Shown: positions 1 to 4,647 of the stretch, in pieces
How positions within the stretch are numbered: position 1 is the stretch's first letter
Layout of the letters: each line of letters opens with the position of its first letter
Assembly (NCBI GenBank): GCA_937883885.1
Contig: CAKZXL010000159.1
Span: forward strand, 1-7,336
Source: an uncultured Aquincola sp.
GTDB lineage: Bacteria > Pseudomonadota > Gammaproteobacteria > Burkholderiales > Burkholderiaceae
Direction: 5' to 3'
Length of the DNA stretch: 7,336 nt
Notes under the pieces: model-generated
Seen by the model: the letters and a program-made list of their open reading frames with translations, nothing else
The model's database searches: none
Told to the model about the DNA's origin: nothing
Program-made: the position numbers and the translations under genes

Positions 1-94
1 AGTCACGCTCCGCCTGTTCCACCCACACCCGCGCCCGCTCCCGCGCGCCGGCCAGGCCCAGGGGGTGGGCCCGGTGGATTTGCAACTGCGCCAT
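1..94 (-). CDS. Polyhydroxyalkanoic acid system family protein, N-terminal fragment
   Basis: Only the first 31 codons are present; the gene runs off the left edge. The ATG at 94-92 is preceded by GGAG with a 5-nt gap (100-103), a good ribosome-binding site. The peptide starts MAQLQIHRAHPLGLAGARER and continues with an amphipathic stretch ending VEQAERD. The pattern of a short beta strand, IHRxHxLGL, then an Ala/Arg-rich helix is how small (about 90-100 residue) proteins of the polyhydroxyalkanoic acid system family (PHA granule regulatory-type, PF09650) begin. Members are found in PHA-producing proteobacteria and are thought to be granule-associated or regulatory; their exact role is poorly defined. 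It lies 93 bp downstream of the PAP2-fold gene, on the same strand, with a strong hairpin between them, so it may be a separate unit. The family call rests on a short peptide. Confidence 0.72.
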   Translation of the reverse strand, partial: MAQLQIHRAHPLGLAGARERARVWVEQAERD

Positions 95-116
95 CTTGTC
101 TCCGTCTTGTGCTGCG

Positions 117-140
117 CGCAGCCGGACGATGCCGGCTGCG
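117..140 (-). other. Intergenic hairpin between the PAP2-fold gene and the PHA-system gene
   Basis: A perfect 9-bp stem (117-125 pairing with 132-140) closes a 6-nt loop. It starts 47 nt after the PAP2-fold stop codon and ends 22 nt before the PHA-system start codon. No T-run follows on either strand, so it is not a classical intrinsic terminator. It could stabilise the 3' end of the upstream mRNA, work with Rho, or fold in the leader of the next gene. It resembles the hairpin at 3034-3051. Confidence 0.55.
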
Positions 141-187
141 GGCATTGGAGGCGGAGGGTGGCGCGAGGGTTCCGCGGGGGCAGGCGG

Positions 188-1111
188 TTACTTCCACTCC
201 CTTTGAGCCAAGGCGAATGCCGCAGCCCACAGCGGGCAGGACTTCTTGACGGTTGCGTCGGTGGCCAAGCGAAGAAGCGCATTGCCGAGCGCCTTGCCCA
301 CTACTTCGCCGGCAGTGCTGTCCAACTCGGTATGCAAGCCCATGCGAACCCGGTCCTTCGTCAGCTCCCGCGCGAGAGTTTCTAGCTGGCCGGTCTGCGC
401 GGCATCGAGTTTGGCCAACGCGGGCAGCAACACCTGGAGTGCCGCCAGCACGGCGGCATGACCGCCCGGGTAGCTGGTGGTCGCTGGCACCGGCAAGAGC
501 GGAACGACGGGTTGGCCCTTGTCCCAATCACCGGGCCGAGGCACGTTCATGCCCCGTTTGAGGCGGTTGACCACCAGCATCGTCACCGAAGTCAGCGCGT
601 CGACAACCGCGACAGTGTGACGGATGGCGTCTGGCTTGGCGCTCAACGCACCCAGCATGACGAGCAGACCAACCTGGGGTTCGCTCGCGTGGAGCGCGGC
701 TTCCAACAGGCGGCTCGGATCAAGCTGCACCTTGCCCACCGCCTCGTCGAACTCGGACTTTTGTCTTGACTGGCCTCCCGCGCTCGCCACCGCCTTGCCA
801 TCCACCGTCCAGTCCAACGACCAGGCATCAAGACCCAGGGCCGTCCAGCCGGTACCGGTCTGGTGGACCGGACGATGCCGAGCCAGGTCCCAAGCCAAGA
901 GGCCGCGCAGAGTTTCTGCGTCCAGGTCTTTCCACTCATCGGCTATCGCGAGCGTATCGGCGTCCAGCGCGGACAGGTCCAACGCCGCAGCAGGCGTCTT
1001 GAGCACTGGAATCGTGCGCAGGTACGCAGCCCGCAGCACGATGTCGTCCACATCCTGGCTCTGAACCTGGGCCAGCCTCTGGTGGCTCTTCGGGGGTGTC
1101 GTCGCAGTCAT
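188..1111 (-). CDS. PAP2 / vanadium-haloperoxidase-fold protein (acid phosphatase-like)
   Basis: The 307-residue product carries the three phosphate/vanadate-binding motifs of the PAP2-haloperoxidase superfamily in order: K185-x6-R192-P193, then P215-G-G-H218, then R254-x5-H260-x3-D264. The second motif is normally PSGH, so the serine is a glycine here. Family members are phosphatases acting on lipid or soluble phosphates, or vanadate-dependent haloperoxidases; the sequence does not say which. There is no signal peptide and no clear set of membrane helices (one moderately hydrophobic helix at about 146-182), which suggests a soluble cytoplasmic protein unlike typical six-helix membrane PAP2 enzymes. 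Residues 1-140 match nothing I recognise. The start at 1111 is supported by AAGGAG at 1121-1126, 9 nt upstream; a nearby ATG at 1118 is out of frame and too close to it. The gene starts 22 nt after the cyclase stop. Codon choice is less G/C-ending than in its neighbours. Confidence 0.82.
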   Translation of the reverse strand: MTATTPPKSHQRLAQVQSQDVDDIVLRAAYLRTIPVLKTPAAALDLSALDADTLAIADEWKDLDAETLRGLLAWDLARHRPVHQTGTGWTALGLDAWSLDWTVDGKAVASAGGQSRQKSEFDEAVGKVQLDPSRLLEAALHASEPQVGLLVMLGALSAKPDAIRHTVAVVDALTSVTMLVVNRLKRGMNVPRPGDWDKGQPVVPLLPVPATTSYPGGHAAVLAALQVLLPALAKLDAAQTGQLETLARELTKDRVRMGLHTELDSTAGEVVGKALGNALLRLATDATVKKSCPLWAAAFALAQREWK

Positions 1112-1133
1112 CGTCCATCTCTCCTTGCGTCGG

Positions 1134-2951
1134 TCAAAGCGGAATCTCGGCGGCCAGCAGCGCTTCGGCCTGGCGGCGGGCCAGGGGCGTGGCGGCGGCC
1201 AGGTGGTGATCGATGAAGCGCTGCACCGAAGCCTGCGGGCGCAGGGCCAGGTAGCGGCGGGCGGTGGCGCGGGCCTGGTCGGGCAGGCCGGCTTCCATCT
1301 GGGCGACGATGAGCTGCACCAGGCTGGACAGGTGCAGGCCGTTCTGCCGCACCGAGGCTTCGGCGCAGGCCAGGGCCTGCGCGAAGTTGCCGGCGGCGCT
1401 GTGCACGATGGAGGCCATCAGGTCGCGCAGGTAGCCCATCGGGTCCAGCGGCGACAAGCTGCTGCCGCGGTCCAGGTCGGCGGTGGCGCTGGGATCGCCC
1501 AGCATGGCCTTGAGGTTGGCCCGGAACAGCCAGGCCAGCGGCTCGTTGGGCGCACGCTCGGTGGCCTCGGTCAGGCCCTGCATGGCAGCCGCCGGGTCGC
1601 GGTCTTCAAAGGCCAGCAGGTGGCCGCGGATGGCCAGGGCCAGGCCTTGGTCGGCTTCGGTGTCCAGCGCCCGCGCCAGGCACTGGCGGGCGGCCTGCAT
1701 GCTGCGCACCCGGTCTTCGCTGAACGACTGCGCCACCTGCAGGAAGTGCCACTTGGCAAACCAGGCCTGCACCTCGGGCGCGCGCGGGTGGCGGTCCACC
1801 AGGTGCAGCAGCAGTTGCTCGGCCTGCAGCACCTCGTCGCGCGACAGGCGGTGCAGCAGGTCCATCGCGCTGAGCAGCAGCGCATAGGCGGGCAGGTTGG
1901 GCAGTGCGCTGCGGTGCAGGCGCTGCAGCTGCCGGCGCACCAGGGCCTGGCACAAGGCATCGGCCACCCGCACCGAGAGTTCGTCGCCCGGCGCCATCAG
2001 CCCGTCCAGTGCCGATTCGAACTGCCCTGCCCACACCGGCGTGCCGCCTTCGTCCAGCTCCATCTGCAGCTGCAGCCGGCCGTTGCGCAGCGCCAGCTGG
2101 CCGCTGGCGCACAGGTCGAACTGCATGCCCTCACGCAGCGGCCCGGGGTCCAGCGCGCGGCGGTGCAGCGCCTGCACCGACAGCCGCGACACCACCTGCA
2201 GATCGCGTGAGCGGCCCAGCGCGGCCACCAGGTCGTCGGTGAGCACGCCGGCCAGCTCGGGCGGCAGCAGCGTGCCGGCCAGCGGCCGCAAGGGCAGCAC
2301 CAGCAGCAGCGGACGTACCGGCCGCGGCGCCGGCAGACCGGGTTCGGCCGACAGCGCCGGTTCCGCGCCCACGGGCCGGGCGCGGTAGGCGCGGCAAGGC
2401 TGGTCGATGTGCTTCAAGAAGCAGTCGCCCAGGTCTTCCAGCGCCGCATGCACGCCCGGCACCAACTGCTCGCGCAGCTCGGCCGACACCACCACATCGC
2501 CCGGCCGGCCCAGCGCCGCCAGCCGCGCCGCCAGGTTGACGCCGGCGCCGAACACGTCCAGCTCGGTGACGATGACCTCGCACACATGCACGCCGATGCG
2601 CAGCAGCATCGCGGCTTCGGCCGGCAGGCCGGCGTTGCCGCGGGCGCACAGGGCCTGCAAGGCAAAGGCCGTGGCCACGGCCTGCGGCGCATCGCGAAAC
2701 TCCAGCAGCATGCCGTCGCCCAGGCTTTTGACCAGCCGGCCGCCGTGGCCGGGCAGCAGCTCGTCGGTGGTGGTGCGGGTCAAGGCGCACCAGCGGGCGA
2801 TCACCGCTTCTTCATGCGACAGCAGCAGCCGCACCGACTCCACCACGTCCACCACCACCACGGTGCGGCGCACGCGCGCCAGCGGCTGGGCAGACGGGGC
2901 ATGGGCGTCGGGCTGTGGCATGGGCGGGGGTGGCGCAGCGGGCCGCAGCAC
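1134..2951 (-). CDS. Class III adenylate cyclase with TolB-N-like and TPR regions
   Basis: The 605-residue protein likely makes cAMP from ATP. Residues about 28-190 form a class III cyclase domain with all six expected catalytic residues: metal ligands D35 and D79 (in KSLGDG), adenine-selecting K75 and D132, and transition-state N139 and R143 (in VNLAAR). K75 with D132 favours ATP over GTP. Position 124 is Cys in VHVCEV, where a Gly is usual. Residues about 213-335 resemble the TolB N-terminal-like module often found in such cyclases, and about 350-580 are helical TPR-like repeats with repeated Ala/Leu spacing (for example around 452-467 and 486-502), likely a protein-binding regulatory part. 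No membrane segment is evident. The start is GTG at 2951, with GGAG 7 nt upstream; an in-frame ATG at 2921 has no good ribosome-binding site. The leader is highly structured. It probably shares an mRNA with the PAP2-fold gene 22 nt downstream. Confidence 0.9.
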   Translation of the reverse strand: MLRPAAPPPPMPQPDAHAPSAQPLARVRRTVVVVDVVESVRLLLSHEEAVIARWCALTRTTTDELLPGHGGRLVKSLGDGMLLEFRDAPQAVATAFALQALCARGNAGLPAEAAMLLRIGVHVCEVIVTELDVFGAGVNLAARLAALGRPGDVVVSAELREQLVPGVHAALEDLGDCFLKHIDQPCRAYRARPVGAEPALSAEPGLPAPRPVRPLLLVLPLRPLAGTLLPPELAGVLTDDLVAALGRSRDLQVVSRLSVQALHRRALDPGPLREGMQFDLCASGQLALRNGRLQLQMELDEGGTPVWAGQFESALDGLMAPGDELSVRVADALCQALVRRQLQRLHRSALPNLPAYALLLSAMDLLHRLSRDEVLQAEQLLLHLVDRHPRAPEVQAWFAKWHFLQVAQSFSEDRVRSMQAARQCLARALDTEADQGLALAIRGHLLAFEDRDPAAAMQGLTEATERAPNEPLAWLFRANLKAMLGDPSATADLDRGSSLSPLDPMGYLRDLMASIVHSAAGNFAQALACAEASVRQNGLHLSSLVQLIVAQMEAGLPDQARATARRYLALRPQASVQRFIDHHLAAATPLARRQAEALLAAEIPL

Positions 2952-2997
2952 GTGCCGGCTCCACCGCGCCGCAAGGCCGAAGGAAACCAGACGTTAC

Positions 2998-3014
2998 GGC
3001 CGCCCCGCGCGGCC
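2998..3014 (-). other. GC hairpin inside the cyclase leader
   Basis: A 6-bp perfect stem (2998-3003 with 3009-3014) closes a 5-nt loop. It sits between the two arms of the 13-bp inverted repeat and could shorten the effective loop of that long-range pairing. No T-run follows. In such GC-rich DNA a 6-bp stem can arise by chance, so this is weak on its own. Confidence 0.35.
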
Positions 3015-3033
3015 CGCATCCACACAACGGTGG

Positions 3034-3051
3034 AGCCGGCGCCTGCCGGCT
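3034..3051 (-). other. GC hairpin upstream of the cyclase, likely once downstream of the RND stop
   Basis: A perfect 7-bp stem (3034-3040 with 3045-3051) has a 4-nt loop. If the IS is removed and one CTAG kept, this hairpin begins 8 nt after the TAG stop codon of the RND permease gene, the expected place for a 3'-end or terminator structure. It has no T-run after it, so intrinsic termination is doubtful. Its 3' half is also the upstream arm of the 13-bp repeat that can mask the cyclase ribosome-binding site. Confidence 0.5.
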
Positions 3052-3059
3052 GCGGACAC

Positions 3060-3063
3060 CTAG
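3060..3063. repeat. CTAG flanking the left end of the IS (probable target duplication)
   Basis: CTAG is present at 3060-3063 and again at 4644-4647, directly outside the terminal repeats. CTAG is its own reverse complement, so it can be read either as a 4-bp direct target duplication or as the outermost 4 bp of 20-bp terminal repeats. No match is seen outside CTAG (ACAC on the left, TGCC on the right), so if CTAG belongs to the IS there is no target duplication. IS1380-family elements typically make short duplications of about 4-5 bp, which favours the first reading. Confidence 0.6.
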
Positions 3064-3079
3064 CCCGGATCTTTCACGA
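3064..3079 (+). repeat. Left terminal inverted repeat of the IS
   Basis: cccggatctttcacga at 3064-3079 is identical to the reverse complement of 4628-4643. Identity stops at the next inner base. With the flanking palindromic CTAG, the match extends to 20 bp. This end is distal to the transposase start. Confidence 0.88.
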
Positions 3080-3235
3080 ACAGCTCGCTGATCTTCCTGG
3101 CGCAGGCGGGTGGGGGCTCTGGGTGGTGTCACTGGGGCATAGGCGGCCCAGCGCGGTTGGGAAGGCGAGGTTCGGACGCACCACCCCCTTACCCCCGTTG
3201 TTGTTCAGCGTGCCGGGGACAGCACTGGGCGGTGT

Positions 3236-4552
3236 TTATGGCGCCAGCGCTTGCGCGGCGCTGGCGAAGGCGCTGCGCATGGGATGGCTTGAAGCGAGCA
3301 GCACGCGCACACGGCGAGTGTTGCGCACGATGGCCGCGGCGATCTTGAGCAGCTTGACGCGGATGGTGGCCGTGCACGCCTGGGCCAGCTCGGTGCCGGC
3401 CAGGGCCTGGCGGCGCAGCTGGATCATCAGCGTGTAAGCCAGCGCGGCCAGCAGCAGGCGCAGCTGGTTGGCCCAGAAGCGGTGGCAGCTGGCGCGCCGG
3501 CCGAACAGATCGAGCTGCGCTTCCTTGATGCGGTTCTCGGCCTCGCCGCGGCTACAGTAGCGCTTGTCATACACGTACTTCGGATCGCCCTGCAAGCTGG
3601 TGACGATGAAGCGCGGGTTGGCTCCCTGCGGGCCATGCTCGAGGCGGGCGATCACGCGGCGCTGGCGGTCCCAACTGTCGGCGGCGTAGCCGAAGTCACC
3701 ATGCAAACGCTGCTTGGTGCCACGGGCCTGGTACTGATCGGCCAGTGCCAGCATGGCCAGCTCTGAGCGCTGCAGCAGCCGGGCGTTCTTCTGCAGGCCC
3801 AGCACGTAGTCCACGCCCCAGCGGTCCAGGCGCCGCAGCACGCGCGGGCGGCAAAAGCCCGAGTCGCCGCGCACGACGATGCGCACCCGGGGCCAGGCCT
3901 GGCGAAGCGCGTCGATCAAGCGCTTGAGCAGCGCCGTGACCACGCTGGCCGGATCACGATCGCTCGGGCGCAGCACGCACGCCAGCAGGTCCTGGCCGCA
4001 GAACACGTACAGCGGCAAGTAGCAGTAGTTGTCGTAGTAGCCGTGGAAAAAGCCGCGCTCTTGCTGGCCGTGCAGCGGCACGTGCGTGGCGTCCACGTCC
4101 AGCACCAGCTCGCGCGGCGCGCGCTTGCCGCGGCGAATGGCAATGAATTGATCGAGCAGCACACCGTGCAGCGCCCAGGCCTGCGCGGGCGTGGCCGCGG
4201 TCTCCAGGCGGCTGAGCGTCGGGGCGCTGGCCAGTGCCTGGTCGCGCCCGACCGCGGTCTGCAGCGCCAGGTCCGAGCGCAGGGCGTTGTGGTCGCACAC
4301 GTCGGCCCATCCCATGCACAGCCCGTACACGCGCTGGGCCACCATGCTGGCCACGCTGTGGTGCACCTTGCCCGCCTGCCGGTCATCGCCCAGCGCTGCG
4401 GCGGCCGCGGCCGTCAGTCCCAGGCGCTGGTCCATGCGCCGCAGCAACAGCACACCGCCTTCGCTGCTCAAGTCGCCACCGCTGAAGTCCGCCTCGATCA
4501 CCCGGCGGCCCATGCGGCCGAAGTCGATCTTGTCGTGCGTACACTTTGGCAT
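3236..4552 (-). CDS. IS1380-family DDE transposase
   Basis: The 438-residue transposase would cut and join the IS ends. IS4-type DDE residues are visible: D154 in LDVDATHVPLHG, D230 in VVRGDSGFCR, and E339 in the Y332-x2-R335-x3-E339 signature that continues to K343 (YCSRGEAENRIKE). The RGDSGFCR and GEAENRIKE blocks are typical of IS1380-family enzymes, and the length fits the family. The start is ATG at 4552 (MPKCTHDKIDF), with GAGGA at 4559-4563 six nt upstream. A 43-residue in-frame extension to 4681 would begin outside the IS, within the RND gene, and is rejected. The frame is intact with no stop or frameshift, so the enzyme is probably functional. It may be limited by the hairpin directly before its ribosome-binding site. 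Confidence 0.93.
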   Translation of the reverse strand: MPKCTHDKIDFGRMGRRVIEADFSGGDLSSEGGVLLLRRMDQRLGLTAAAAAALGDDRQAGKVHHSVASMVAQRVYGLCMGWADVCDHNALRSDLALQTAVGRDQALASAPTLSRLETAATPAQAWALHGVLLDQFIAIRRGKRAPRELVLDVDATHVPLHGQQERGFFHGYYDNYCYLPLYVFCGQDLLACVLRPSDRDPASVVTALLKRLIDALRQAWPRVRIVVRGDSGFCRPRVLRRLDRWGVDYVLGLQKNARLLQRSELAMLALADQYQARGTKQRLHGDFGYAADSWDRQRRVIARLEHGPQGANPRFIVTSLQGDPKYVYDKRYCSRGEAENRIKEAQLDLFGRRASCHRFWANQLRLLLAALAYTLMIQLRRQALAGTELAQACTATIRVKLLKIAAAIVRNTRRVRVLLASSHPMRSAFASAAQALAP

Positions 4553-4558
4553 CGGCAG

Positions 4559-4563
4559 TCCTC
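4559..4563 (-). promoter_or_regulatory. Ribosome-binding site that decides the transposase start
   Basis: The minus strand reads GAGGA here, 6 nt before the ATG at 4552. This is the only good Shine-Dalgarno near the 5' end of the frame inside the IS boundaries, and it fixes the 438-residue form over the longer open frame. Confidence 0.65.
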
Positions 4564-4564
4564 G

Positions 4565-4596
4565 GTTGCCATAGGGGGTAAGAGTCCTATGACAAC
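4565..4596 (-). promoter_or_regulatory. Stem-loop immediately upstream of the transposase ribosome-binding site
   Basis: Positions 4565-4575 pair with 4586-4596 over 11 bp with a single G-U wobble in the RNA, closing a 10-nt loop. The stem ends one nt before the transposase Shine-Dalgarno. Its arms also hold a weak promoter-like pair on the minus strand, TTGTCA (4590-4595) and TATGGC (4568-4573) with a 16-bp spacer; the -10 match is poor. A transcript made from this internal promoter would lack the hairpin, while read-through from outside the IS would carry it. This resembles protection against impinging transcription known from other insertion sequences. That role is inference; the stem itself is seen. 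Confidence 0.5.
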
Positions 4597-4627
4597 GCGC
4601 TTCGGCACGAGGCTGCCGACCTCCAGG

Positions 4628-4643
4628 TCGTGAAAGATCCGGG
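4628..4643 (-). repeat. Right terminal inverted repeat of the IS
   Basis: The reverse complement of 4628-4643 is cccggatctttcacga, identical over 16 bp to the left end at 3064-3079. This end is proximal to the transposase start and abuts the CTAG that holds the RND stop codon. Confidence 0.88.
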
Positions 4644-4647
4644 CTAG
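4644..4647. repeat. CTAG flanking the right end of the IS, containing the RND stop codon
   Basis: This is the second copy of the CTAG at 3060-3063. On the minus strand its last three bases are TAG, the stop codon of the RND permease gene (4646-4644), and its first base completes the final His codon. Under the target-duplication reading, the IS entered the CTAG that spans the native stop and left the protein unchanged. Confidence 0.6.

Larger units (their letters stand above)
2954..3051 (-). promoter_or_regulatory. Cyclase mRNA leader with two mutually exclusive folds, one hiding the Shine-Dalgarno
   Basis: Two 13-base arms, 3028-3040 (cggtggagccggc) and 2954-2966 (gccggctccaccg), are perfect reverse complements, 61 nt apart. 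On the minus-strand RNA the downstream arm contains the cyclase Shine-Dalgarno GGAG (2959-2962), so pairing would block ribosome binding. The upstream arm overlaps the 3' half of a separate 7-bp hairpin (3034-3040 with 3045-3051, 4-nt loop), so the two folds cannot coexist. A third hairpin (2998-3014) lies in the intervening loop. This geometry fits a translational switch. No ligand-type conserved core is recognised, and the transcription start is unknown; a start downstream of 3028 would remove the upstream arm. Confidence 0.45.
3064..4643 (-). mobile_element. Complete IS1380-family insertion sequence
   Basis: The element is about 1580 bp, bounded by perfect 16-bp terminal inverted repeats (20 bp if the outer CTAG is counted), and carries one intact transposase gene. 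Size and gene fit the IS1380 family, the same family as ISEcp1. About 156 bp of non-coding DNA lies between the transposase stop and the left repeat, and about 75 bp between the right repeat and the transposase start. The element is oriented so that transposase transcription runs on toward the cyclase gene. It has no passenger gene. Intact ends and an uninterrupted transposase suggest a fairly recent insertion that could still be active. I found no convincing outward promoter in the non-coding segment at 3080-3235. Confidence 0.88.

Noticed and set aside
3..527. Minus-strand open frame of 174 codons overlapping the PAP2-fold gene and the PHA-system start
   Set aside because: It overlaps two better-supported minus-strand genes in another frame and has Arg/Gly/Pro-rich shadow composition.
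1125..2210. Long plus-strand open frame (361 codons) opposite the cyclase
   Set aside because: It is rich in Gln, His, Ala and Gly with no domain sense, as expected for the antisense of a GC-rich gene. The minus strand encodes a clear cyclase with all catalytic residues.
2967..3027. Sigma70-type promoter in the cyclase leader
   Set aside because: TTGTGT and TAACGT-like strings occur on the minus strand, but their spacing and match are poor.
3052..3059. Target duplication outside CTAG
   Set aside because: The flanks just outside CTAG (ACAC on the left, TGCC on the right) do not match at 4 or 5 bp; only CTAG itself can be a duplication.
3080..3235. Outward promoter in the IS non-coding end driving the cyclase
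   Set aside because: Known for ISEcp1 in this family, but only weak boxes could be found here (for example a TTCCCA-like and a TATGCC-like pair), not enough to call.
2409..3437. Plus-strand open frame of 342 codons across the cyclase start, the leader and the IS end
   Set aside because: It crosses the IS boundary and runs antisense to two recognised genes, its composition is shadow-like, and it lacks a recognisable domain.
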